Below are positions 33,789 through 46,359 of a stretch of 64,000 nt of DNA, in pieces. Position 1 is the first letter of the stretch. Every line of letters starts with the position of its first letter. Below the pieces are notes generated by a model. That model did no database searches, was not told the DNA's origin, and saw only the letters and a program-made list of their open reading frames with translations. The translations under genes were made by a program, and so were the position numbers. This DNA comes from Paragyromitra xinjiangensis (Eukaryota > Ascomycota > Pezizomycetes > Pezizales > Discinaceae): contig JBCAMK010000011.1 of assembly GCA_038503065.1 (NCBI GenBank), positions 1,860,001-1,924,000 of the forward strand, written 5' to 3'.

Positions 33789-36700
33789 TGCTGCGGACGG
33801 TTCCACTTGTTCTGCGTGATCAGCCGTAGGAGCCTAGTTTAGGGAAATTACGAGGACGGTCTACGCCCGCAGGATGAAAAATTTACAAAGTGAAGGAAAT
33901 CCAGGAGTTAAAATGGTAAGAGGAGCATGAGGTACGATCGAGAGGTCATATCTCAAGATTCGACTAAGGAAGAGGTAGACCAGCTAAGGATCGAGAGAAG
34001 AATGGAAAACAGAGCGTCAAGTCCTCAACATCGAAACATTGATCCGGGAAACAGGAAGGCGAGCGATCAGTTTTTCCCACAAAAAGTTTTTCTTTTTCTT
34101 TTCCACTCCAGGACTGTTAGCGTGTGTCGTGCGACGCGGGGTTGAAGAGCTTCATCTTATAAGCGCCGAAAACCTCCGCAGTAATTGGTGTCACCTCGGG
34201 CTAGCGGAAAATTAAACGGAAATATTGTTCGTTCATTCCTGACATGTTTACGTATGTTTGGAATAAGAACCGAAGACTCCATTCTTCCTTCTCATCCAAC
34301 AGACTGGTGGTGTGGTTCAGGTTGGGTGGTAATATCTACCTATCCCACGCCATACCGCCTGAACGCCTACTGAAACCGGTTTTTAGAGGCTACCGAGCTG
34401 AACGAGGTCATCCGATTATGGGTAGAAGACTGGATGATCTGCAGTGAAAATACTTTCTTTTTTCAAGGAGCCGCCATTGCATCAACGGTTGCCCAAGGAC
34501 AGATCTTGATCGGTGTTCGATGAAACAGCTCAAGGGGTCATGAGTCGTGACCTGCTGTTCTTGGGCCCTGATGATGAACCCCTGTCTCTCGCTTAGTATT
34601 ATTAACAACTCACGATGCCATTTCAGGATCTTGTCAGCGCTTGGCGATTCTGTGTGACAGTGCGGAAGTGGCCGTAGCACCAGGGGTGTACGCAGCCGGA
34701 AAGAGGGCCACGTTTGAAGAGCCGCAAAGCTAAAATCCCGGAACCCGGTATCGCAGAATGAGGAAATACCAACATGATACTTTGGGTCGCTAATTCCTAA
34801 ACTATATAAACGGAGTGTTACAGATAAACCCCATCCTAGGACTCGGAATGTTATTTGCTAACACAGACAACCAAAATGCAATATTTCCTCCAGCGAAACA
34901 ACTTCCCCTGCCTCTTCCCTATAGTTATAGTAAGTTTTTTTTCAGGGACCAGGGGCGAATTCCGCTCGTAGTAAACGCGAGGAATATCACAAGGTATGTC
35001 GAGGCGCCCGGAGATCACAAGGAATTTCGAAGCCCACAACTTAAATCTAAGCACGCTTAGTGGTATCCGCACACCAGGGCAATTATTTCTTTGCAATTTG
35101 CTCGCTAGTATAATTCTGTTTATGGAACTCTAGTTATCCAATCAGAAAGCGATAGATAACTTAAGTCTAATTAGAGCAATCATCACGATCGAATCACAAG
35201 CTCCATCACCAACATTTGGAGCCCTGCTCACCCAGGCTTAGCAAGACCTACATGTAGTAGCAGAGCGAAAGCCCTAAGATCCCGGAGCGCAGTAGTTCCG
35301 TCACTCACCTGTTCGGCTATATCCGGACATATACCTCGTCATCAGGCTGCGCCAAGCGAGTCCTGACTTGATGAGAATTTACAGGGGCAAAAGACAGACC
35401 ATACATGTACCTTTGACCTCTAAGCTTCCACCTAAGCCTCCTCCATCGCTTCCTTTGATTACATTCCAATATTTGTCGTCTCTAGAAGTAATGAGGGCCA
35501 AGCTAGCGTGAGCTTCGATGTGTTGCTTATTTCCCCTTGGCTCTCCTCTCGTAAGCGATAGCTCTCCTAGAATCAACCCAGATGTGTAATAGCTCTAACT
35601 TCTCTCTCACCTGCATTTCATCGATCGTATTTACCAAAAACGCCGGGTCATCAATTCGCGAATCCTAGAATTTGGCCAGAACTGGGTTGCTTGGCTGTTT
35701 CACACCCGATCACTCGCCGTTGGCAATCATCTCACAGGGAATTATGCCTGGGGGTAGCGGGCTTCTAAATAACCATCTTACCTAGAATGGTTTTCGGGTT
35801 ACTTCAATAGAATTCCTAGGTATCACTCGTCACGCTCTACCATTCCTCAATCTACTCAATCTCCGTACACCTTCCCCACAAACGGTACAACTTCCCTGTA
35901 GATGCAGGGCGCTTCGGCAAACCTAGTGCATACCCACTATCTGCCCTAGGCCCCCCACTTTAGGGTATACATTTATTTATTCGGAAGCTCCGGGGCACGT
36001 TGGAAAAAAAGGGATATTGAGAACGCACAATCTAGAAAACCCAAAACGCAAGCTTGAAACACGAACTCTCTACACAGAAAAGATATTTCTTCCGGAACCA
36101 AGTATAAGTAGTTCTGGCTTCCCGTTCAGGCCAAGATAGATTACCCTACACCAAAAGAACCTAAAGGAATAATCCTAATCACAGTCTTGGCGTATGACAC
36201 GTAGCCAAACTCAATAAAATAATTTCCTAGTCAAAAATGTGAATCGAAAACGTGCGGTTTACTATCCGCGAGAGAGCGGCAAGCTGAGGTCGTTCAAGAA
36301 TGCGACCAACGGCAGTTAGTGCTTTCGATAAATGCCAGCCAATTCGGACGAATCTTCGATGCTGATCTTCGTTTCCGTGAAATTGGTTTTGTTTTCTAAC
36401 ATTAGTGTTAACATGTAGAGCCCCAACATGTAATATGATTATCCACAGTTCGATTATTATCTTGAGCTCGTGCAACGATACAGCGACGTAAGATAGATTA
36501 CTATGCGTTCAGCCGTCAACAATTAGATACAACTCACGTGTTTCCAGGGAAGAATCCCTGCATTTGGTTTTCTAAAAACTCCATAACTCCAAATCCACAT
36601 ATTCAGAGAGGTTTCTTTCTTTAGTACCCGTATTGACCTAAATTGTTGGTCACAACCCTGGAATGCATATGATGAGGAGGCTATGTTATGTGGCTTACGT

Positions 36701-39014
36701 TATGCACCTTGGCTCTAGTCAACAGTGCAGGCATGCACATGTGCATACTTACTTCACATAGATATTTACGATCGACCGATCTTCTGGCTGTGTTTCCCCA
36801 TGCCTTTCCATATCTGGCCAATGTATTATTTTATCCTCATATCATAGGGTTAGGGTTCCCAAAATGATCTTAAGATGTCACCCGTCAGTAGACACACGTG
36901 ACCTTTTTTTGGCTTTTTTTCAACGAAGAGCCTACCTACCTCAACAAGGTTTGAAAAGTGGCACTCTCACGCTCTAAGGCCCTAGTTACAAGCTGATCCT
37001 CAAAGAGCCTCGAATTCATGTGGCATGAACGACCTTCTCTAGTTATAAGAAATTTTTCCGGCGCTTCAGAGAAGAGCCGAAGATTTCGCAGTGGATAAAG
37101 TTGCCGGATACCCAAACATATCACCACTCTATATGATCCACGCCCCCATTGCGGGGCGATGGTATTTTGCTTTATCTTCGGGATCATGGGACGTGTTCCC
37201 AGGGTTCTACAAGGTGGGCGACAAATGATAATAAAGGAGATACTCCTGTTTCAGGCTTGGTGGTGTACAGAAAACCGGGGATTCGGGAGTGTGGTTCTTT
37301 AAAACATGGAAATCAGCGCATGGAGAGCAGGGGTTTGGGCTTCTGGAAAAGAACGTGTTGTATAGGAGGCGCTCCTTAGGGTTTGCTTTAGGTACTTGGG
37401 AGCTTCAGCGCTTCGGTAGAGATATGCTTGATGTGGATAGAATTAGGAATTTAGCTGTAAACATCGTTTCTTTTGTAGCATGAAGTAAAATGGTGTTTAA
37501 CTTACCGATCGTCTCGAAAGCCATAGGGCTGTTTTGGAAAGGGCGATACTGATTTGTGGCGTAAGGGAAACAAAACCATGCATTTGTTCGGCTCGCGTGT
37601 ACCATAAAAGGATTTGGTAAGATAGATTCTATTTGTGAAGCGTAGATGTCAAGTTTTTTTTTTCGTTACATGTAGAACTACACATGACATAGCCTCTCTT
37701 TCCCCGCTAATGCGGTAACCGAGTATTATTATTAGCGAAGGACATGAAGCGAAGCTATCTCTGAACGCTCGCGACAAAACACAGCCTCTCGGATTCTAAA
37801 CAACCGAAATTCTTCAGGGAGAGCCGATAAAACTATTCATGGATTTGTCGAATGATGCTAAGGCATTTGCTGAGATTAGTTGGGGCTTAAACGTTTTTGT
37901 ATCTGTGCCGTAGACTAGCGTGATTAATGCCGTAAATGCGGGTTAAACTAGCGCTAACCGGTTTTGGAGGACTTACTATTTGGTAGTATTTGAGTCTTGG
38001 CAGTGGCACTTGGGTGTATTGAGCTTTGATAACTACAAGACTCACCATCATCCTGCCGTGTCAAATTTCTTTTGAAAAGGTCAAGCACGTATTGTTAAAA
38101 ATATCATCAAGCCTCCCACCGCTTAGGTTCTAGTACCGGTATCGCCCCTCGGTCTGCATCCCGACGACCAACTGATACTACTTCGTGTTTTATAGCCCCA
38201 GTTTTTGCTTTGCCTCACAAGATCGCTTTACCTTCTCCAACTTGGTTTCCAATTCCCCAGACACTACAAGCAGGGACCCTCGACGCTGAAGAGGGTGAAC
38301 CTGCCCCCCCTTGCTCAGACTGGACGAGATATAATTTCTTTTGCTGTACGATTAAATCTCGTGATCGGTCTCTGTAGGTAGCGGAATCAGGTTAGTTCCC
38401 TTTATCCTAGAATGCGAGGTGAATTTAACTTGGTATCTGCAAAGGCTTATACTGCTATCCCCGGAATGTCGTAAAGGTAGTTTTGTCTAAGCACATGTTA
38501 TCCGCGGGATCTGTTCGCCCAAGCCAGACGTCACATTCGAGAATGTGTAGTTGCACGAGAGATTTGAAAGCAGCTGGCGTTATAACTCGAACATGCAGGT
38601 GGTATTCTATTTTCGACTACTGTCCACTAGGCCCGTAGGTCCCAAAAAGACTACCCAAGTAAAATAACTAAAAGCTTAGGAATATCCAATTTACGGGTTA
38701 CAGTCCATTCAATCGATTGTGTAACGTCCTTTCGCGAAATTCCGATCATTATTACTCACTCGCAGGTAGTGTGTTCAGACAACAAAAACAACAAAAATAC
38801 AGGCACCAATGCCTGCAGTTTACTACTCGTTGAAGAAACTAAATCAAAGAAATTTACATCCCCATCGACAGCCTACATGCAAACTTATCAACCCACAAAA
38901 AGGAAAGAAACCTCCAACTAGAATAAAGCAAGTAATTATAAACTCAGATCGCATTCATTAGACAAAAAAAAGCCATATTAATCAAGTACCGCACAGCAAA
39001 AATAAGACATGTTT
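33789..39014. other. Long gene-poor stretch
   Basis: Over 5 kb with no supportable gene. A telomere-like word TAGGGTTAGGGTT lies at 36845-36857. Short open frames on both strands have no domain or splice support. Confidence 0.5.
36845..36857 (+). repeat. Short interstitial telomere-like sequence
   Basis: TAGGGTTAGGGTT, two units of the TTAGGG-type repeat. Too short to infer a former chromosome end. Confidence 0.5.
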
Positions 39015-40155
39015 TTACCAAACTACAGGAGCCTCTCCCCAACTTTCTTCCCAGCCTGCGAGGGGTTTGTCTTTAGGATCCAGGAGGTTCTCCTTCCTTA
39101 GCACTGCCCGCCTTGCTGTATCTGCCCTCCACTTACTCATCGCATCCTCATGACCACGAGCAACCTGTTCCACAAACTGGTCGCTAGCGTTCCAAAGTCC
39201 CCACCCAATAACCATCACAATCAATAGCATCCAGAACAAAACGTTTCTTTTGCGTTCGGATTTACGTTCGACCTCCACCATCCGAGTCTTTCTCCCCTCC
39301 TCGATTTGCCAACGCATGAATGAATCAGGAGACCTTAAAGAAGCTGCTGTACCTGGTTGCGATCGGGGTTTGCTCCTCCTGAGCGCGCTCTGTTGAAGCT
39401 CGCTCTGTTTAAGGTCATTGAATAGATAACGCCGCAGTGCATTCATTTGGTACTGAGGTAGCTTTTCTGTGTTGCTAATAGGCGTGGCAGCCGCCGCATA
39501 ATATGCAGCCATAATTTTCTCCGCGTCAACATCTGTATTCCTTAAGTACTCGGCCATAATCTGCTCTTCGTTTGCATATTTGACCTTCAGGTATCTCTTT
39601 GAAGCCCATTCGATTAGCCAGTCTCCTAGGATGAGTCTCACAATCCATTTAAATATCTCCACTATATATCCGGGGCGGGGCCTTAAATTGTATTTCCCAG
39701 TATATTCACCCTCGTAACCTTCCAGCTCCTTAGGAGGAGGTTTCTTTTTTTTAGGCGGTTTCACTAGTAGCCTATCGCCTATTACTTCCCCATTTTCATT
39801 CTCGGGCTCTCCTATATCCGAAGTGTCTGAATAAAAGTTAGGATCTTCATCAGGGTCAGGCACATAATCATGGTCATTCTTATCCTCCGGCGGCACGTAA
39901 TCGTCAAAAAATGGGTCATGATCCTCATCTTCATCTTCATCTTCATCTTCATCTTCATCTTCATCTTCGTCATCTTCCTTTTCTTCATCGTCTTCCTCTT
40001 TTTCCTCTTCTTCCTCCTCCTCTTCCTCCTTCTCCTCCTCCTCCTCCTCTTTCTCCTCCCCATCTCCATCCTCTTTCTCTTTTGCTTTTGCCTTGACTTT
40101 TGGACCAGGCTCTCCCACTTTCGCAGGAAGCTCAGCCCCCGGATCTGGGTCATCA

Positions 40156-40196
<41 letters not shown>

Positions 40197-43100
40197 CTTT
40201 TTTGCTTTGACTTTTGGGTCTACCCCTTTAAGTTTTGGACCCGGCCCATCATCATCCCCATCGTCTTCCTTTACTACCGGAAGCTTTGCACCCCCCGGAT
40301 CTGGTCCTCCGTCGTCGTCGTCATCCACATAATCATCAGCATCTGGGTCATCCATTTTTATTTTCCCAATAATCTTTTTAGCCGGTCCTTTGAGCTTTGG
40401 ACCCGGCCCATCATCTTTTTTTACTACCGGAATCTTTGCACCCCCCGGATCTGGTCCTCCATCGTCGCCGTCCACATGATCGTCAGCATCTAGGTCATCC
40501 ATTTCTATTTTCTCAATAACCTTTTTAGCCGGTCCTTTAACCTTTGGATCCGGCTCTGCCACTTTTGGACCTGGATCTTCCTCTTCTTCCTCCCCCTCCC
40601 CTTCAATATCTCCATCGAAAGGGAGAACTGGCAAAAGCCCGAACCCTAGACCAGCCCCCGCTATTATAGGATCCAGATCCTCAGCTTCCTCAGCAGGTGG
40701 TGGAGCCGCTTCTATCTTAGCCTCAGGGGCTGGATCGACATCTGTACTTAGTTAGCGTTTTCTATATGTAGCCTAGTCTGGATTGTGCGGAGCCCACGTA
40801 CCACCAATAACATAGTCATCATCATCTACGTACGGATAAATCCCAAGGCCGTCATCAACCAGAGGTGGTGCCACAACGGGGTCTAGCTTTGGAAGCTCGG
40901 GCATTTCAAATGCTTTGAAAGGCTCTTCGTATTCTATAATAGGTTCGATCTTTTCAGGACTGACTGCCCTTGGAGCTTCAAACGGTGCGAAAACTTCTTC
41001 TAGTTTGAAGGGTGCAGCTGCAGGAGCTACCGCTGGGAGAGGTTCAAAAGCTGCAAAAGGCTCTTCGAACTCCACGACTGGCTCAGCCCCTGCAGGGTCT
41101 ACTTTTGGGGGAGGTTCGAATGCCTTAAAAGGTTCTTCGAACTCCACGACTGGCTCAGCCCCTGCAGGGTCTACTTTTGGGGGAGGTTCGAATGCCTTAA
41201 AAGGTTCTTCGAACTCCACAACTGGCTCAGCCCCTGCAGGGTCTGCTTTTGGGAGAGGTTCGAATGCCTTAAACGGTTCTTCGAGCTCTACAACACCTGG
41301 CTCAAACGCTACCCCCGGGGGAGGGGCCGCCCCTACGGCAGCTCCAGGCCCCAGAAAGGGCCCTTCAAAATCTGGAACTTCTTCAACCCTAGCAAGGGGA
41401 CGGACTGGCCTTATGGGAACAATAGCTTTTAGGGGAGCTCCAAACATTCCGAAGGCTAAACCTGGAGCAGCTTCAGCTCTTCCAGGGGGGATTTTTGCTG
41501 GCTTAGGCTCGAAATCAGGCATGTCCATATACAGACCAACTGGGACACGAAGTCCAGGAAAAGCCGTGATAGGAGGCGCGAGGCCACCCTTCAGGTTGAG
41601 TCCAGCTGCTGGGGCCGGAGCTGGGGCCGGAGCTGGGGCTGGATCTGGTCTCGGTTCGGCGAACGGAACCTCTAGTTGGGGAAAAAAATCCGGATAGAAA
41701 AAACGAACTGTTCCTATGTGGTCTCCTATCTGGTCGAGGCCTATTGGTCTTATCGGTGGCACCAGTCCTTCTAATTCAATTAGAAATGTCATCTGGATTG
41801 AGGTAGAGAATTGTCTTACCAACACCTAGTCCCCCAACTCCACCTGCTCCTAACACTACTGGCTTTTCCTCCTTCTTCACCGGTTCATCGTCTGAGAAGT
41901 CAGAGTACGAACTATACTCTGCGTCGTTTAGGTAGTTTGGTACTATTGCCGGTTCTTCTTTCGCCTCTTCCCTCTTCTCTGGAGTCTCTTCCATCTTTCT
42001 TGGCGGCGATGCGTCGTATATCACGAACCCGTCGCCTTCGACTCTTACTGTCCTTCTTAGCGGTTCTATCCCCGCCGTCTTCGGTTCTGGCTCCGCTACT
42101 ACTTCGTCCTCCACCCTTGCCCCTCTCTCCTCTTTCGCCCTTTTGTCTCTTGCCTTTTCTCTCGCCCTCTTTATCCTATACCACATATCATCCCTCCTCA
42201 ACGGCTCCAAGTCTGAATAATAACCCTCATAATCCGGATCCACATTATCTAGTGCCTTTTCTTTCTCCTTCACTGCTTCCTCCCACGTTGTAAAAATGTC
42301 ATCTACAATGTTCACCTGCGCCTCCCTCTCAAGCCCATCCTCCTTCACCTGAGGCAAACCCAGCCCAACACCCACATCCATCGCGTCAGCCGGCTTACCC
42401 CCAGCACCCTCAGCACCCCCACCATCCCGCCTATTCTCCGCACCTTTAGCAGCAGGAGCAGCAGGAGCAGCAGGAGCAGCAGGAGCAACCGGAGCAGCCA
42501 CACCACCCACACCCGGACCACCTACACCCGGCGGCCCCTCATCATCATCCCTCCTCCTCTTAATCCCCGGCACATCGCCCGACGGGCCTAAAGCCGCCTG
42601 CAGAGCCTCCGTCAAACGTTTCAGATAATCCGTCTTCTCCTTCTTCGCCAACTTCGGCTCCTCCGGAACCTCCGCCGCCGCCCTACCTAATGGATCATCC
42701 ACATTACCTCCATCCCGTTTCGAAGGAATGGGCTCAAATGGTCTCCCCAACGGTGGAGGCGCTGACTGAGCTCTCGCGGCGCGCATCCCTGCTAACCCAG
42801 CTTCGAAGGTTATTGGGTCATCAAGTGGGGCAGCAGGCCTCACCGCAGGTCCGGCAGGTCGCATCCCTGCTAACGCGGCTTCGCGATCTACTAGGTCATC
42901 GAATGGAGCGGCTGGTCTCACTGCAGGTCCGGCAGGCCGCATCCCCGCTAACGCAGCTTCGCGAGCTACAGGGTCGTCGAGTGGAGCAGCAGGCCTCGCA
43001 GGCCCAGCTCCAGCAGGCCGCATCGCTGCTAACGCGGCTTCAACTACAGGGTCGAATGGAGCGGCAGGTCTCACTACAGGTCCGGCGGGCCGCATCCCTG

Positions 43101-46100
43101 CTAGAGCTGCTTCGAGAGCTTTTGGGTCATTAAGTGGGCCGGCAAGCCTCACTGCAGGTCCAGCAGGCCGCATCCCCGCCAGCGCGGCTTCGCGAGCTAC
43201 TGGGTCATCAAGTGGAGCGGCAGGCCTCACTGCAGGTCCGGCAGGCCGCATCCCTGCTTGAGCTGCTTCGAAGGCTGCTAGGTCATCGGCTATAGCAGCA
43301 GGCCGCGCTGGTATAGCTCCAGCAGGCCGCATCCCCGCTAATGCAGCTTCAAGGACTACAGGGTCGTCGCGTGGGGCTGCAGGCCTCACCGCAGGTTCGG
43401 CAGGCCGCATCCCCGCTAACGCGGCTGCACGAGCTACTGGGTCATCGAGTGGAGCGGCAGGCCTCACAGCAGGTCCGGCGGGCCGCATCCCTGCTTGGGC
43501 TGCTTCGAAGGCTGCTAGGTCATCGGCTATAGCAGCAGGCCGCGCTGGTATAGCTCCAGCAGGCCGCATCCCCGCTAATGCAGCTTCAAGGACTACAGGG
43601 TCGTCGAGTGGGGCTGCAGGCCTCACCGCAGGTCCAGCAGGTCGCATCCCCGCTAACGCGGCTGCACGAGCTACTGGGTCATCGAGTGGAGCGGCAGGCC
43701 TCACAGCAGGTCCGGCGGGCCGCATCCCTGCTTGGGCTGCTTCGAAGGCTGCTAGGTCATCGGCTATAGCAGCAGGCCGCGCTGGTATAGCTCCAGCAGG
43801 CCGCATCCCCGCTAATGCAGCTTCAAGGGCTACAGGGTCGTCGAGTGGAGCAGCAGGCCTCGCAGGCCCAGCTCCAGCAGGCCGTATCCCCGCTAACGCG
43901 GCCCCGAGGGCTACAGGGTCGAATGGGGCTACAGGCCTCACTGCAGGTCCAGCAGGCCGCATCCCCGCGAACGCGGCTCCGAGGGCTACAGGGTCGAGTG
44001 GGGCTGCAGGTCTCACTGCAGGTCCGGCGGGCCGCATCCCTGCTAACGCAGCTTCGCGAGCTACAGGGTCGTCGAGTGGAGCAGCAGGCCTCGCAGGTCC
44101 AGCTCCAGCAGGCCGTATCCCCGCAAACGCGGCCCCGAGGGCTACAGGGTCGAGTGGGGCTGCAGGTCTCACTGCAGGTCCGGCAGGCCGCATCGCCGCT
44201 AACGCAGCTTCGCGAGCTATTGGGTCATCAAGTGGAGCAGCAGGCCTCGCTGCTCCAGCTCCAGCTCCAGCAGGCCGCATCCCCGCTAACGCAGCTTCGC
44301 GAGCTACTGGGTCATCGAGTGGAGCAGCAGGCCTCGCTGCTCCAGCTCCAGCTCCAGCTCCAGCTCCAGCTCCAGCAGGTCGCATCCCCGCTAACGCAGC
44401 TTCGCGAGCCACAGGGTCATCAACTGGGGCAGCAGGTCTCACTTCAGGTCCAGCGGGCATCCCTGCTCCGAGAGCTATTGGATCAACTGTTCCAGCCCCA
44501 GCAGGCCGCTCCCCCGCTAACGCAGCACCGCGCGGGGAAGCAAGTCTCGCAGCAGCTCTAGCGGCGCGCATTCTCGTTAACGCAGCTTCAAGGACTTCCG
44601 GATCATCGAGTGGGCCAGCGGGTCCCGCCGCAGCTCTAGCGGCGCGTTTCTCCGCTATCGCAGCACGGAGACCCGCTAGTTTGTCGAGTGGCTCGGCGAG
44701 CTTAACGGGTGGTAGAGTTGGGGTCTTGGGTCTTGGTGCGGGTTGGGGTTCGGCGGGTAGGGTGTCGTAGTTTGCGCCGAAGCGGGTTAGGTCTGGGTAG
44801 GCGAGGGGGGTGGGGGGAGTACCGGCTTGACGGACCCCTGTGCTGGGGGCTGGGGAGGGGGTGGAGGCTTTAGGGGAGGTTCCGGTGTCCCGGGTTGTAG
44901 GCCGTGGGGGAGGGGGGGGACGGATAGGTGTGATGGGTGCGGCAGGTGCGGCTCGGGGTCTTGGTGCTGGGGGTGGGGTGACAGGGTCTTTTGGTCTTGC
45001 TGCTGGAGGTGGGGTGGCTGGGGCTGGTACCGGGGTTGGGTCTTTCGGTCTTGGAGGAGCTGGCGCCGGAGCCGGCTCTCTATCTACTGCTCCCCTCCGC
45101 CTCGTCGCCGGAGTCGGAGTCACCGGCTCTCTCTGAAGCGCCCCTCTCATTCTAACCGCCGGAGTCGGCGTACCCGGCTCCCCCGCAAACACGCCTCTCA
45201 TCCACGCCCCAAGAGTCGGCGTACCTCCCGGCGGTGTCACAAACCCCCACAACGGCGTAACCCGTGAAGCCACAGACCCACGCAAATACCCACCCGCCGG
45301 AGTATCCGGCGGCGTGATCGGCATCCCACCTCCACCACCTCCACCACCTCCTCCACCTCCTCCACCACCTCCACCTCCACCTCCACCTCCACCAGGCGTC
45401 CCTGGTGCCGAAGGTACATCCGGTTCCTCCGACTCCCCCTGAAGTCCCCCAAACAGCTTCCAAAACACCCACGCGAACACAGCGTACGCCGCAAGAGCCT
45501 TCCATCTCCACCAAGTCCACACCGCCGCGAACCTAAGTGCCCACACGCGATCCTCGATCCACGAGATTCTCGTATCGGGGAGGAAGGCGGTGAAGCCGAC
45601 TATTGCGAGGGATTTCTGGAGCGTGGGGGTTAGGTTGAGACGGTAGGATTCGTACAGGGTTATGAAGAGGCTGAGGTAGGGTGATATGGTCCAGATGAGG
45701 GAGAGGAGAGGGGAGAGGGTGGTGGTTAGGTTGGATTGGTAGGTTGTTAGGAGTGGCGCTAGCAGGAGGTAGATGCTGGTTATGTAGGCGATTTGCGTCC
45801 ATTGTGGGGAGAGGGTTGTGAGGGTTGTGAGGGTTTGGTATGGTGGGAGGGGGAGGAGGAGGTAGTGGATGCGGGTGGTGAGGGGGTCGAAGAGGGGGGA
45901 TTGGAGGATGATGCAGGTGTAGATGAGGGTTAGGAGGATGGGTTGGGTGGAGAGGGTGTGGTTTAGCAGTGGGAAGAGGGGGAAGGTGATGGGTCTTAGG
46001 CCGAGGAGGACGGTGAGACGGCGGAGGGCGAGGAGGTAGATTGTGAAGATGACCCAGGTGGGGATTGTAGGGGAGAGAGGGGGGATGGTGGTTAGGAAGA

Positions 46101-46161
46101 ATTGGAACCCGATGAGGGAGGGGATTTTGGTGGTGAGGAGGTGGGTGGTGAGGTCGAGCAT
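39015..46161 (-). CDS. Giant repeat-rich multi-span membrane protein, three exons (2345 aa)
   Basis: Three minus-strand open frames join in phase. Exon 1 is 41820-46161. Intron 1 is 41771-41819 (49 nt, donor GTAAGA, branch-like TCTAATT, acceptor TTAG). Exon 2 is 40802-41770. Intron 2 is 40742-40801 (60 nt, donor GTACGT, branch GCTAAC, acceptor TACAG). Exon 3 is 39015-40741. Neither later exon has its own ATG at its border. The first 245 residues or so are hydrophobic, with several membrane spans, ending near RVWALRFAAVWTWWRWK. Next come a polyglycine run, a Pro/Thr-rich linker and about 25 tandem repeats of roughly 27 residues of the type GMRPAGPAVRPAAPLDDP. A Lys/Glu-rich part follows, then the EEPFKAFEP repeats (exon 2), long D/E blocks (exon 3) and a last transmembrane helix (NVLFWMLLIVMVIGWGLW) about 58 residues from the end. 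Family not recognised; a surface, wall or organelle-membrane scaffold is conceivable but unproven. Confidence 0.75.
39915..40200 (-). repeat. D/E-coding microsatellites in exon 3
   Basis: TCATCT hexamers (about 39921-39968), a CTCCTC/TTCCTC run (about 39993-40060) and GTCATC hexamers (about 40149-40196) on the plus strand encode runs of Asp and Glu on the minus strand. Pure hexamer runs suggest recent length change and probable polymorphism between strains. Confidence 0.85.
40905..41300 (-). repeat. Tandem repeats of 72 bp (24 aa) in exon 2
   Basis: Units of exactly 72 bp start at 41113, 41185 and 41257 on the plus strand and are almost identical; flanking diverged units extend the array on both sides. 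The encoded unit contains EEPFKAFEPPPKVDPAGAEP. The period keeps the reading frame, consistent with selection on protein. Confidence 0.88.
42770..44575 (-). repeat. Coding minisatellite of about 75-81 bp units with 237-bp higher-order period
   Basis: Tandem units encode AGMRPAGPAVRPAAPLDDPVA-like repeats with variable short inserts. Within about 43250-43830 the array repeats at a 237-bp (79-codon) period, three basic units long, with only a few differences between copies; equivalent positions recur at 43341, 43578 and 43815. Near 44350 a CCAGCT hexamer run gives an extra Ala-Gly run. All visible periods are multiples of three. Confidence 0.88.
45326..45402 (-). repeat. Polyglycine-coding CCACCT/CCTCCA repeat
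   Basis: A CCTCCACCA-type run on the plus strand encodes about 25 consecutive glycines on the minus strand, between the membrane domain and the Pro-rich linker of the giant protein. It acts as a flexible hinge at most. Confidence 0.85.
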
Positions 46162-46359
46162 TGTATCGTGGGTTTGGAGAAGGAGGTTTGGGAGATTGGG
46201 GGATTATAATTGTTTGGTTTGTATTATTATAGACCGTAACGCCGGGAAAAGGGAATTGTAATAAAGCCTACACGGGTCTTTGTTCAGTATAAACAAAGAG
46301 AAACAAAAAGACCGAATCCGAATCACTCCCACACTCCCCCCACCCCCCCTTTGCTTTAC

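Noticed and set aside
39812..40493. Long antisense and frame-shifted open frames over the acidic repeat
   Set aside because: They arise from the hexamer repeats of the real exon and have no independent support.
42690..45267. Plus-strand frames rich in Gln, Leu, Arg or Gly
   Set aside because: Shadows of the minus-strand coding repeats; the minus-strand frame is continuous over 4.3 kb and splices in phase.
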